Below are positions 49,767 through 61,834 of a stretch of DNA of 64,000 nt, piece after piece (position 1 is the stretch's first letter; each line of letters begins with the position of its first letter). A program made the position numbers and the translations under genes. Where the stretch lies: positions 248,001 through 312,000 of the forward strand of contig MNCI01038012.1 in assembly GCA_015680685.1 (NCBI GenBank), in the 5' to 3' direction. The notes below the pieces were generated by a model, which saw only the letters and a list, made by a program, of their open reading frames with translations, did no database searches and had not been told where the DNA came from. Source of the DNA: Gnetum montanum. Taxonomy: Eukaryota > Streptophyta > Gnetopsida > Gnetales > Gnetaceae.

Positions 49767-51344
49767 TGATCAAAAACATCGATGGCTGGAAAACATCGAG
49801 GGGTTAGCAGGCATGATAGTTTCAACCCTATATCCACCAGAGTGCTGTGCTAGGTATGAGTGGATACAGAGCACCCTGAATAGTCTTGTTGATCAGACAG
49901 AGACTTAATCGGCGTCTATATAGCCTTTTGCAACATATAATTTGAAAATGGGAACAAAAGCACGAAGTAATGCTTAAGTGTAAATATGGTAGAAAGTAAT
50001 GTAAAATGCAATAATAAGCAGTGAAAAAAGTAAAAATGCAGTTAGAAAAATGCACCTCTCTAAACTTACAAGTCCTCCCTATCAAGATGGATACGGTTGA
50101 TTGCACAGCATTGCGGAGTGCAGAGATCCCAAGAGTAACCAAGACATGTAGGGCAAGGATGACTATGCGCTTAGGTGTGGACTTAGGAGCTAACCATGTG
50201 GGGGTTCTACCAAGCTGGTAGAAGGGAAACAGAACAAAATGCCAATTGAGAATGCTAACTATTTGCAGTGTCAAATAGAAAGCTTACAATTATCGATGTT
50301 ACAATGTGCTAGGAACAGAGCTTGAGTGCTTAAGAGAGAGGAAAAGTCAAAAAATTGGAAAAAATTTGAACCCTTTGAATGCTACTCATTGGGGTATTTA
50401 TAGGATCAAGGGCGTGCAAAAGAGGAAGTTTAGATGCCACGTGCCCTGGGCCCACGTTGACTTGCTTGTGCTGCATGTGCTAGCATGACCGTTGGACATG
50501 CATGACCGTTGTGACTGTGAGTCTGCCATGCTGCAACTGTGAGCCTGCCATGCCATAATTGTTTCATCAGCATCTAGAGATGTGTGCCAATAATTCAATT
50601 AGGAGAAATGCATTGATGTTGCACAACCAACCACATGCTTTGCTGTGCTTCGTAGCATAGCATGTTGTCTCGTGTTTCACCACATGTGTGCTACATGCTT
50701 GCTACGCTATGATACGCTATGTAGCGTAGCGACTGGCCTTAGTTGCAAAAACTTTGCCAATCTATGAACTTTGTTTTCTGCACTGCAGAACTTGCAAACT
50801 TGCTAGTCTTGTCCTTTGAGTTACCTTTTGTCTATTCCGCAGGATTGCTACACCTCGTTGTGCCATGTAGCTCAACGTAGTGTAGCAGTAGACATGGTCT
50901 GCCACTTCCTGATGGAAAGGGAAATTGTTGAAGGACTTGAAGTTGAGCAATGAAACTGGCTGTATAGTTTTTTCCATGCTACGATATGCTACGTAGCATG
51001 GTACTTCATTCTACAAATGTTTTCTGAAGCTTGCTATGCTACATAGAGAGGCGTAGTGTAGCATAGCAAACTTCATGACTTAGAAAAATTTCCAAACTAT
51101 TTCGTGCATCCTAAATGCTGCTACCAACTCCGCATATCATTTCTGAATAGGTTGTCGACTCAACAGACTACTTAGGTGGATAGGCAAGATGATCCGTAGA
51201 GCTTGTTCATACCCAAAGTAGGAAATATTTCCAAACTGGCTGGCCTAAATTCAGAGCATTCTCCTCCCAAAGAACTTCCATAGTGCTATGCGAATTGCAA
51301 TGCTTGGTGTAGCGAGAATGCCTTGCATTTTTTGGGGTGTTTCG
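49767..51344 (-). repeat. E4 3' LTR
   Basis: 1578 bp from TGATCAAAAAC to TTTCG (CA changed to CG). TATA box on the minus strand at 50402-50395. At least five GCTACGTAGC-type palindromes occur near 50636-50662, 50698-50732, 50848-50886, 50976-51003 and 51030-51068. Confidence 0.88.
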
Positions 51345-51357
51345 TTAGCCCCTCTTT
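51345..51357 (-). other. E4 polypurine tract
   Basis: Minus-strand AAAGAGGGGCTAA directly before the LTR. Confidence 0.78.
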
Positions 51358-52409
51358 GTTGATTTCTAGAGAAACAAGCTCGATATACTTCGACAAAGAC
51401 TACGAAACATCGTAATAGGAAAAATGCTAAAGTTGTCACTTGGTGAGTGTTGAGACGTCGCTTAACTACACTTGAGACTATTGCATTGGAGTGAAAGGTT
51501 GAAGTAGGGAGGAAGGAGGTACAAGAGAAGGGCAAGGGTGAGGTTTAGCCAAATCCCTCATCAAAGTGCTCATGAGGGAGTCAGATGAGTTTTCACCTTT
51601 TCTTCAGTTGACCTCTGACCTCTCCTAGGATAGGTGTCTTTCCCAAGATGAGTTGTGTTACATTCATGTAGGGTTTAGTCTTGCCTGCAAATGTGTTCCA
51701 TGCAGCGAGCTATGTTACGCACATCATGGAACCTACATTGGTGTTTCCTAGGCAGCAAGCTGCATTAAGCATGCCATGGGAGTTTGCACTCTGTAGTAGT
51801 CAAGCTAGTCAAGGCACTCACTTCATGGCACCGTAGCATTTTCTGCTATCGCAAGATGTGCCCTTAGGGGCAAAGGTCTTGCTCACTATTGGCATTGTTG
51901 AAGCTATTGGACATTGTTGCTAGTGTACGATGTCCAAAGTAGGAAGACCAGGAGCAGCCTTGGTAGCGTCGACGTGGAGGAATCGACCTCGGAGATGCTG
52001 CTATGAGTGTGGATGCAGTACAATCCTTGCTAGGGGCATCTGTTCCCAGTTCAGCAATGGAATCGATTACCACATAGTGAAACATTGTTGGTAGGAGGTT
52101 GGAGGATAAAAATATTGTGGCTTGCCCACAATACTACCTAAACTCCAGCTACTAGCACTGGCCGAGGAGCTACCATCAGGGCAAGGGTCCATGGCAACAG
52201 TAGGTCCAGAGGGATAGTATGACATCATATGATATATCTGGAGGTTTAGCATGATGCCAAGGGTGGGGGTGTAGCATATGTTCTAGACCACATTCCCATT
52301 GCATTATGAACTACGTTCTAGAGCTGCGACGACCCACCCACATGTCGGCATCACACCCACTTGTTTGATGTGTATTTGGTGCTGATGCATGCTAGGGATG
52401 CGACGCAAA
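51358..52409 (-). other. E4 3' untranslated region
   Basis: Noncoding, homologous to 37737-39092. No gene recognised. Confidence 0.6.
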
Positions 52410-52675
52410 CCCAGTTTAAGGTTTTGGTAGATTGTGTGCTAGTTTAAAGTCCCAGGAGACCGTTGTGCTGGTTTAAGATCCTAGAAGATCGTACATGCCA
52501 GTTTAATGTCATAGCAAACACTGCTTGTTTTTGTCACTAGTTTAACGTCATAGTGGACGGTGCTCGATGCTACTAGTTTAACATCATTGTGGATGTTGTT
52601 CGTTGCCACTAGTTTAACATCATTACAGACATTGCTTGGTGTTGTTGCTAGTTCAACGTCATAGTAGACAGTGGT
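52410..52675 (-). repeat. E4 hairpin array C
   Basis: About eight units, spacing 28-45 bp, cores from CAGTTTAAGGTTTTGGTAGA to CTAGTTTAACGTCATAGTGG. It begins 16 bp past the pol stop. Confidence 0.83.
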
Positions 52676-52690
52676 GATTTCCGCCATGCT

Positions 52691-55600
52691 TCAGACGTAG
52701 TACGGCTTGAGGTACAAATGATTCACTAGGTTGGAAAACTCATTGCCATCCATGTCCACCAGCTTGAAGGCTCCATTCCTGAAGGCTTTATTGACCATGT
52801 AAGGACCTTCCCAGTTGGTTGAGAATTTTCTCACGTGCTTACGTACAGCCTTGAGGATGAGGCCTCCCTTCTACACTGGTCATCGATGCAAGTCTACACG
52901 GTGCTTCTGCTGCTACTTGCTCTGGTAGTCCTTGATGCATCTCAGCATCTCTGCATGCTCCTCCTCTATTGAGTCGAGGTCAATGATCCAAAACTCATTG
53001 TTTTGGGCTTCGCTCATGATGTTAGATAGGATCATCCAAAGTGAAGGTACCTACAACTCAAGAGGCAACACAGCCTCAAATCCATAAACAAGGCTATAAG
53101 GGATCTTACCTGTTGTGGTCTTGCACGTCATTTGGTAGGCCCACAGGATGTAGAGGATTTTCTCGTGCCACTATCTCTTGTTGTTATTGAGCATATGCTT
53201 CAGCAAGTTGATGATGGACTTATTTGTAGCCTCTGCCTGCCTGTTCACCTGCAGATAATACGAGGAGGAGAATAATTGTTTAATGCCTAGATTGTTGCAA
53301 AAGGTTTAGGTTTCTGTACTACTGAACTATGGCCCATTGTCGGTCACAATGGTCATTGGAAGCCCAAACCTCATTACGATGTCTAGGATGAAATGGCAGA
53401 TTTGTTGAGACATTGTCTTCCTTAGGGGGATAGCTTCCACCCACTTGATAAAGTACTCAGTGGCAGTAATAATGAAACTATGCCTTGCGGAGGACTTAGG
53501 CATGATAGTCCCTATGAGGTCTAGTTGCCATCGTTGAAAGGGCCATGTGATTTGCATCAGGTGTAGGTTTGCAGGTGCTACATGTATGAGATTTGCGTAT
53601 CTCTAGCATGTGTCGCACGTCTTGACTTTTGATAGGCATTCATGCTCCATGTGGGGCCAGTAGTACCCTAGGTATCTAATTTTCACAACCATAGACCTAG
53701 GTGCTATGTGTCCATCCCAAAGTCCCTCATACACTTCATTAACTACCTTCTGCACCTGCTCCCCACCCATGCATGCTAGCAATATCCCATCATAGGAATG
53801 TCAGCACAGGGCATCATTTCTCATGAGCATGTATTGCCGAGTACACTTACAAATTACATCTCTCTAGTCAGATGTCAATCCACCTCGGGGTTCGCCATGC
53901 TATAGGTAAGTTTTAATGTTGACATACCACTCTTCGATATTCGCAGCACTGACAGAGGTCACATGTTCCATCTAAATGATAGGCTCTACGCACTCAATAA
54001 TCGAAGTTGGAGGTTTGCAAAGGAATGTGATGGAATGTTTAATGCACGGGTAGCTAAGGCATCTACAATGGTGTTCTCGTTACGTAGCACGTGTTGCACA
54101 TTTGTGGTTGCAAATTACTTAAGTAGGGTTTTTACCAAGTTGCAGTAGGGTTGCAAGTACATAGCTTTGTAGGCATAGACCTCGGTGATTTGATTGATAA
54201 CTAATTGTGAATCTCCCCGCATTGCCAAGTGTTGTATATGCAGCACTCAAGTAGTTAAGAGGCCTCTATGTAACCCCTCATACTATGCCACATTGATGGT
54301 GCAAGGGAACATAAAACAATAAGTGGATGGGTGGATTTCCCTAGAGGGAAATGTAATGACGGTAGCGACGCTACCCCCTCGTGCAGTTGATGCACCGTCG
54401 AAGTGCAAAGTGGCTTCAAAATGCAATGGGACAACATCGATATTGCTAATGTGCTCATCTAGGAATTTGGGGTCTATGGTTGCTTGGTCATCGACTGGCG
54501 AGGCTGTGAGTTGGGTCACTATGGCTTGACCCTTCGTCGACAATTGACTTACATATTGTAAATCAAACTCCATGGTTATTGCCTTCAAATGGGCTATCCT
54601 GCTGCTTTTGTATAGGTTGTTAATGATAGCTCGAAGTATATTGCTTTCTCAAATGATGTTGGATGTACTATGAAATAGGTAATGCCTCCACTTTTTTAGT
54701 GTGAACACTAAGGCAAGGAAATTCCTCTCCACTTCGTTGTATTTCGCCTCGTGCACTATTAGTGCGTGACTTAAGTAATACATTGCTATCTCAGTACCAT
54801 CATCTTGCTTCTGACATAGCGGTGTCGTGAATGATGTGTTGGAGATGGTGTGGTAGATGAAGAAGGGTTTGTCCCTTTGTGGTGGATGCATAGTTAGGAG
54901 GTGTGAAAGCTCCTTCTTCAAGTTGTCGAAGGCATGTTGACACTGGGTTGTTCACTCAAAGTTAACCCATTTCTTTAGAAGATATTGCATGGGGTGTAAC
55001 TTGTCAATCAACCTTGCTATGAACCTTCAAATGAACTGTACTCTACCCTATAAACCACATAGCTCCTTAAGGTTTGTGGGAGGTGCCAAGTTGATGATGG
55101 CCTTGACTTTGTCAGGGTCCACCCATATTTTGTCCTTCAATACTACAAACCCTAACATGCATTCAATTTTCATCCCAAAGATGCACTTCTTAGGATTGAG
55201 GTGCAAGTCATGCATTTGACAATGCTTGAGGACTATTCCTAGGTTGCGTGGATGATTAGCTACCTCCTTGGACTTGACTGCTATATCATCCATGTAGTCA
55301 TTTAATATTTCTAGGATATAGTTGCTGAAGATGTAGGTCATGGCTCGTTGGTAGGTTGCTCTAGCATTCTTGAGCTTGAAGGGCATCAAGGTATAGCAGA
55401 AGGTACCCCATGGGGTCATGAAGGTTGTTGATAGCTGGTGCTCTCGATTAATGCAGATTTGGTTATATCCAGAGAAACCATCCATGAAGTATAGTAGAGC
55501 ATGACCAGCCATGGTGTTGGATGAGATGATCGATACTTGGAAGTGGGAATTTATCCTTGATCATTGTCTTTTTTAAGTCCTGGAAGTCTATACAAATTCG

Positions 55601-56170
55601 TATTCCTCCCATTTTCTTCGAAACCACAATGATGTTGGACACCCACTCTGAGTAGTCAACCATGCCGATGAAACCAACTTGGTATAGAATGGTGATTTCA
55701 TCCCTCATAGCTAGTGGAATTTTCAGCTTAACTTTGCGAGCCTTTTTCTTGACTGCCTTCATGCATGGATCTAGGATGACGTTGTGCTAAATTAGACATG
55801 GATCTAGACCTGGCATGTCTCTGTATGACCATGTGAAGGCATTGATGTTTTCTTGCAGAATCTTGGCTACGTTGTTATGCATTCGTGTGTCTAGGATGGA
55901 GCTGAGTTTCAATGCTTTTATCTCCCCCTTAGATTTCGTTACAAGTGTCTTGACGAGAGGGTCCTCGATCACATCCCCAGCCTCTAAGTCTAGGGCTTTG
56001 ACTAGATGTTCTAGCTAGTCTGGGGATGCTTCTAAGGCTGCTATGGCGCTAGCTATGTTCGAACCCTAGTTGATCATGTTGGGGTTCACCTGGCTCGCGA
56101 GCTTGCCCTATGGACCAGCTAATGTTAGGGGTGTGGAGAGGTCGCAATGGATTTCCATCTCTTGCTCGAC
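52691..56170 (-). pseudogene. E4 pol part 2: RT, two RNase H-like domains, integrase
   Basis: Runs from the acceptor at 56171 to the stop at 52691. The leader (56158-55790) has a phase-0 start. RT: SNIIVVSKKMGGIRICIDF near 55640, a frameshift near 55500, then YFMDGFSGYNQI near 55480 and the catalytic loop YMDDIAVKS near 55290, intact. RNase H is at 54921-54500 (AMYYLSHALIVHEAKYNEVE). A second RNase H-like domain opens with LHFDGASTARGGS near 54400 and ends with an AD-LATLA-like segment near 54050. The integrase zinc finger is near 53800-53610 (CDTC), and the core has LDLIGTIMPKS, TDNGP and QAEATNKS, so all three acidic residues are present. The C-terminus reads LVDMDGNEFSNLVNHLYLKP. Stops (mostly TAG) and at least two frameshifts remain. 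Confidence 0.9.
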
Positions 56171-56172
56171 CT
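56171..56172 (-). other. E4 candidate sense-strand splice acceptor
   Basis: Minus-strand TTTTATCTCCTATTGGTAG, then GTCGAGCAAGAGATGG, open and in phase 0 with the RT leader. Confidence 0.58.
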
Positions 56173-56298
56173 ACCAATAGGAGATAAAATCCTAGTTAAG
56201 GGGCGTCTATTGGCAGATATTGCGTATAACAAAAATTTGCAAAGTAGCGACAAGATGCAACTTGTGAAGTGTGTGATGATGTAAAGATTGAAATGCTT

Positions 56299-56750
56299 GC
56301 TAGTTTAAGGTCATGGCATACCGTCAAGGCATGAGAGTGCAGAGTTGTTAAAGATATAAAACTGCTGATGTAACGTGTGAAGCTATGAAATCATTAACAT
56401 GCAAATGCCAAGCTACTAGTTTAGTGTCATTTCGGACTGCCATATTGTAATATGCAAAATGTTAACTTGCATAATGATAGTATGTGAAATGAGAAATGGT
56501 GGGTATTAGAAATGCAAAACTGTTAAGATGAAAATGCGAACTGCTGACATAAACACACAAACTTCTAGAAATTGTGACATTGCCAATGTGAAGGCACAAA
56601 ATTGTGAGAAGATGCAAAACTATCAGTGTAAGAATGTGTAATTGCGGATTGCAAACGTAATAGGTCGAAACTACTAGTTTAGGGTCTTTTCGGACCGTTA
56701 GGGGTGCAACTATGCTAGGATTGCTAGTTTAAGGTATTTTTCGACATGTA
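56299..56750 (-). repeat. E4 hairpin array B
   Basis: Four widely spaced units at 56299, 56415, 56672 and 56722. The third keeps GGTC-ttttc-GGACCGTTA. Less regular than in E3. Confidence 0.72.
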
Positions 56751-56928
56751 ATGAAAATATATATATATTTTTGTTTTTGGGAAAGCAAACACTTAGCTAA
56801 CTCGAAGCATGTCAAGGTTTTAATGCTAACAGTGTTATGATGTCATGGTGAGCATGCTAGACTGTACGACACAATCCGCATTAATTGGAGAGAGAGGGTG
56901 GCAAGTTTTTCCATCTTGCCATCATGGT

Positions 56929-56936
56929 CATAAATA
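56929..56936 (+). promoter_or_regulatory. TATA-like box of E4 antisense gene
   Basis: CATAAATAGGGGTTAAACCC, 159 bp upstream of the ATG at 57088. Confidence 0.62.
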
Positions 56937-57087
56937 GGGGTTAAACCCTGGTAATTTTTCCATTCTCCACTATAAGAGCACAGAGCCCACATCGAAGCAT
57001 AAGGTGATTTTGAAGCATGATAAAATTGTGTTAACGACTAGCAAGGCGAGTTTTTGCAGCGAAGAGGGTAAATTTGCAAGTAGGGCA

Positions 57088-60000
57088 ATGGCTCCTAAGA
57101 TTCATTTGGTGGTTGTAAAGGTCCAGAAGACAAAGAAAACCTTGGGGCATGTGACACAAGCACATGTTGCAGCACAGAAGAGCACACCGTTGACCTAGTA
57201 GGTTACACTCCCTCTTCCTTTTTTGTTTTGTGTTTTTTGTTATTTTTTGCTCTTGTTTTGTGTCCTATTCATTTTTCATCCATTCCTTGCTACCTGTGTT
57301 TTCTTTTGTCATGTCATTTTGGCCCTTGCATCACCATCGTCACTGTTTCAGTCATGGAAGATGCATAAACGTTACGTCATAGTTGCATGCAAAGTTGCTT
57401 AAGTCACCACTGCCACGGTTTTCATAATCGTAGGAGCTCAGGCTATTTAAGTTACTTGACCTTTAAATGTTATAACGTAGAATCCTTATGAGGGCTAGGC
57501 CATGTGTGATATGACAGTGCGACATGTGTTTTGCTAGGGCATGTTGTTAATTTTTCTATTTCTACGCTAGGCTATTTGCATGTTCTTGCTATGCTAGGCT
57601 TCCATGCCCCTGCTACGCTATGTGCAGGAAGAGGGTTATGCTATGCTATATGCATGGACTACTAGGCATTGCTATGTTGGTTATGTATTGTACTTAGATA
57701 TGATGCTAACATTTGCTGATTATGTTGCACAGGGCAGGGTTAAGGCCCAGGTTGATTGTTTTGGAGGTTAGAGGGCTCCTGTGTCACGTGAGTAGACTTG
57801 TGGCTAATGCTCCTACTCCCTAGATACGTATGGGAGAGCGAGGGATCTAGTTCAAGCTAGGGGAATAGGACTTCCTACGATTCCTCCTTGACCACTTCAG
57901 TCTGATCATTTGGTCCTTCCTAGAGGAGGGGGAGGCGGCCAACATAACAGAAGCCATTTTGCCTAGGGAAAGCCAAGGCATTTTGAGGTTTCTGATCAAT
58001 CGGGAAATCACAGGCAGGCATGGGAAAGGATCCAGTCAGCATCCAACAAGGTTAAGGCACTTGGCCTAGATCTAGGAGATGATTGAGTATAACTGCTACC
58101 ACCATTTCAATACATTTTGCCTTGCACATTTTATAATGACGTTCTTCTAGAACCCTCAAGGAACTATCTACTTTGCCAACGGGTGAGCTTTGCAACCTTG
58201 TTCTGCTATGTTTGTATGACACTGGCCATAGTGGCTTAATGCTAACAGTATGTGTTTGTTACTAGGTTCTTCCACAACGATGATGGTGTTCATTACATAC
58301 TGGATCTACTCGCCACAACACAGCTAGCCCTATAGGAGTTCTCTTCAGCTGAGAACCTGCGGGTGGGTGTAATCTGTCAATGTGGGGGTGAATACCATAC
58401 CTACCCAAATGTATATTCCCCCCTCTACAATTAGTGCAAGGGGTAGGGATGGTTGGATGAGGAGTGGGAAAAACCCTTCAAATCGGTCACGGTTGAATAA
58501 GTTTTGGTTGAACTCCTATAGTTCCCACTACCATACCGACCTAGTAGGTCAAGCGGTAAGTGTCACATGTTTAAATGTCTTTGCGATTTTTGAATTTCCT
58601 ACGTTTTTATGCTAAACATTTTGTGAACCTATTGCAGGGGTGAGGAAGCCTCAAGAAGTGATAGTGGTGACCATCGATACACAGGGGAAGAATGTCTACT
58701 ACAAGTATGGGGAAGTAGAGAAGAGCCAACGCTGGCTGAATGGCGAGGCCTCGGACTCCCTGGTCTAGAACATCAAATTTCTATTTCAAGTATGGGGAAG
58801 TAGAAAAGATCCAATGCTAGCTGAATGGTGGGGCCTTAGACTCCCTGGTCAAATTCTTTTCTGACAAAGTGAGCTGCTTTCTCTTGTGCATACGTGACAT
58901 GCGCGTGGTTATTGACATCAATGACCAACTATTCAACGTCCCCATAAAAGGCTTTTTGATAGGGTAAAAATCCAAGATGGAGTTGATTCTTCAGAAAAAG
59001 GACCTCCAAGAATGGCTAGGGCTTACCAAGGAGCACAAAAGGCTCCCTATGGAGAAGCTTAAAGAAGAGCCTACCAAGGTGTTTTATCCTATTTTTCATG
59101 CTTGCGCATTCCCCCAACTGCTTACCCAGGGGAAGGTCCTAGGGCTTGAGTAGGCCTAGCTGATTCGTGAGGTTATGGAGGAGGGGACCCATTACAACTA
59201 GCCCGAGTCTCTATGTAAAGGCTTGCAGGCTAAGATCTTGGGGAACCATATGAAAATGAAGTCCCATTCCAACATCCACTACACCTTTTATATAGGCTAT
59301 GTTCATCCCCTTTGTAGAGTTCCTAGTGGTTCAGGAGAAGGAAAACTAGGTCATGCAAAATCGTGACCAGATTTCTAAACCATGGATTTGCCAGGTCTTT
59401 TGGACCATACGAGCACAAGATCCTCTAGAAATAATTACAGAGTCTTTTTATATAATGACTAAGGATTGGGTGGCCTGCAACATTCGCGGCCAAGACAGCG
59501 TAGGAGAGACACCCCCCACCATGGACGGTAGCGTATCATGGGGTGAATGTTTCATAGCCAAAATGGCAGCCAGTACATTGCGGCAGCAGAGGCCTCTCCT
59601 AGCCAAGGAAACCCTTCACATGGAAGAGGAGAAGTGGGCGAAGACTATGGCGTAAACTATAGTGGATGTGACCTCCCATTGGTAATAATTTTGTTCAATG
59701 CTTATTTTGCTATTGTCTGCTACACTATGCTATGCTAGGTGGCATAATGTAGCATAGAACCTGCCTTAGGCTATTTGCTTCGAGCTAATGCAAATGTTTT
59801 TCTTGACTATCATTAGAAAGAGAAGAAGAGGAAGTACGTGATGAAGAGGTGTCAGCCCCTAAGACGGGGGCGACAAATAAAGGCACGGGGCCCCCAGTCG
59901 ACAAGAAGAGAGCTCCTACAGCTAAGGTAGGGGCTCTTTTCATTAGAGACAATCCCCCTGCTGAGGAGTCTTCCTTGAATAAGAAAGGCAGTTATCTCCT

Positions 60001-61473
60001 CATAAGAAAAGCACCAGCACATGAAGAGGAGGTTCATAGGGACCTAGCAAGAACCTCTAGTCAGGTCACTGCCATCGTCTTGCCTTAGCAAGAAGAGAGA
60101 CCACCATCGGACGTTGGTGAGTTTGGCAATATGTTTACCTTTTTGTAGTTCATTTTGGTCATTTCAAATGTGTTTGGTTATGCATCAGGTGCTACCGTTG
60201 ATGCCATAGAACCTTCTTCAGTTTGCATAGAATCATGGGATGAAACCCCCAACAAGTTTAGGTATATGTAGGGGATATTTGACTATAGATTCACCACCTT
60301 CAGTAGGTGGACCCAGAAATAGGTAAGTAGTAGTGTTGTTTGCTCTTGTGTTATCATGCTAAAATTTCTTATGTTTGCTACTTATGTTATGCTAATGTGA
60401 TTGGTATTTTCTTTGTGTCATGGCATCCTCTCGACTTAAGTGGGATCCTACATGACCTTTGAAGGTCAGTGCCATGCTCACATTCCTGCCAGAGGTGATC
60501 GAGGTGTCTCATTGTGCATACAATGAGGTTTGCAAATGTGCTTTACACTCAGTTTGCTCCTTTTGGGAGTACAAGCATAGCAACGAGGACCTATGGAAAT
60601 GGGTCCAAAAGGCTGAGAAAAGAAAGGCTAACATGAGGGCCGAAGTGGAGGACCTCAAGTTGAGAAACAAGTTCCTCATGGCCTAAGCAAGTAACAATGA
60701 GGACTAGCGTATAGCTGTGGTAGACTATGCCAGGTTTTGAATAGTTGCATGTCAAAATGTTGAGACTACCCATGAATTGATAGAGCAATGCATGTAGATG
60801 GACTTGCTGGACCATAAGTGTCAAGACCTAAAAGATTTCAGTAGCAAGGTTTACACATGCAGGAAAACCCAAAGAAACCATAAGCATGTGTATAAATAGG
60901 AAAATGCTGCCCATCGTAAGCTATATGAAGATGTTGTTGTGAAGGCATTTATGTACAAAGAGTTCATAAATTTCATTGACACTTCCGAGGCCTATATTAG
61001 GTTTAAAAAGCAAGTCAAGATCACAAAATCTCCCAATTTGAAGGTGGCCCTTCCCACGGGAGAGACTGCGACTGTCTCCTTTTTTTTGGGGTTGCCAAGG
61101 TGGACACCTACCGAAAGGGAGAGAGCTAATGCAACAAATGCTATGCCAAGCAGAAAACGTTGGGTAGATATCATGGCATCGAAGGTATGGCATCACCTCG
61201 GGCTCAGTTTAGACTAGATACCCTTCAAGACGGATGCGGGCCCTTCTCAGGTTAGTTGCGTTCTACCATATTAATGTTTATGCTCAGTTGTACTTTGCGT
61301 TTGTTGCCCTAGCTAACCACTTCACCCCTACGATGCAAGCCCCAGGTAATGGCATGACACTTCTAGAGGGAGGGAATGAAGAGTTGGCAAGGGACCAAGT
61401 AGGGGAAGCAAATGCGAAGGGAGATGATGCAGGAATGAATGAAGGAGATGATGTGAACAGAAACAACCCATGA
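57088..61473 (+). pseudogene. E4 antisense multi-exon gene (best splice-site set)
   Basis: Exon 1 57088-57197 (MAPKIHLVVVKVQKTKK); intron 1 57198-57732; exon 2 57733-58182 (FLLDHFSLIIWSFLEEGEAA); intron 2 58183-58265 (83 bp, GTGAGC..TACTAG); exon 3 58266-58555; intron 3 58556-58637 (GTAAGT..TTGCAG); exon 4 58638-59681; intron 4 59682-59816 with a palindrome; exon 5 59817-60116; intron 5 60117-60188 (GTGAGT..CATCAG); exon 6 60189-60322; intron 6 60323-60440 (GTAAGT); exon 7 60441-61250, with a Lys/Glu coiled-coil-like segment near 60580-60680; intron 7 61251-61339; exon 8 61340-61473 ending in the acidic ..NEGDDVNRNNP and TGA. Exon 4 has a local duplication and several stops, so the gene is broken. 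Product unknown; a distant plant transposon-protein fold is possible. Confidence 0.8.
58695..58850 (+). repeat. 71-bp direct duplication in exon 4 of E4 antisense gene
   Basis: 58695-58765 and 58780-58850 are near-identical (CAAGTATGGGGAAGTAGA shared). The second copy replaces sequence that E3 has here (a VGLMDLFLALNLSVPTIEML segment). Confidence 0.8.
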
Positions 61474-61642
61474 CAACATGGGATTTTTTCAAAAATTTGA
61501 AATTTTGGATTTTTTGAAATTTTATGTAATGAATTTTTCCAACACTATTTAAGAGACAACAGTTTTGAGTAAAGAAAAAGGACTTTACACTAACTTGTGT
61601 ATTGCATACATGCATTTTGTATAGAAGTTTTATGCTTTCATG

Positions 61643-61775
61643 TGCTAGTTTTAGGCAGTTTTGGGCCATCGCTAGTTTTAGGTCATTTCAGGCCATAGCA
61701 TAGATGTGTATTGCTAGTTTTAGGCCATTTTGGGCCATTGCACATCGTTAGTTTTAGGCCATTTTGGGCTGTTAC
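61643..61775 (-). repeat. E4 hairpin array A
   Basis: Four units of CTAGTTTTAGGCC-attttg-GGCC type, 30-50 bp apart, between the antisense stop (61473) and the protease end (61847). Confidence 0.82.
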
Positions 61776-61834
61776 GTAGAAGCATATGAGTAGCGTGTGG
61801 GAAAGAGCCAGTGGGGTTGCTACACTAGGCGAAG

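Noticed and set aside
49828-50274. 148-residue minus-strand frame in the E4 LTR
   Set aside because: The other LTRs have stops throughout this stretch, so the open frame is chance.
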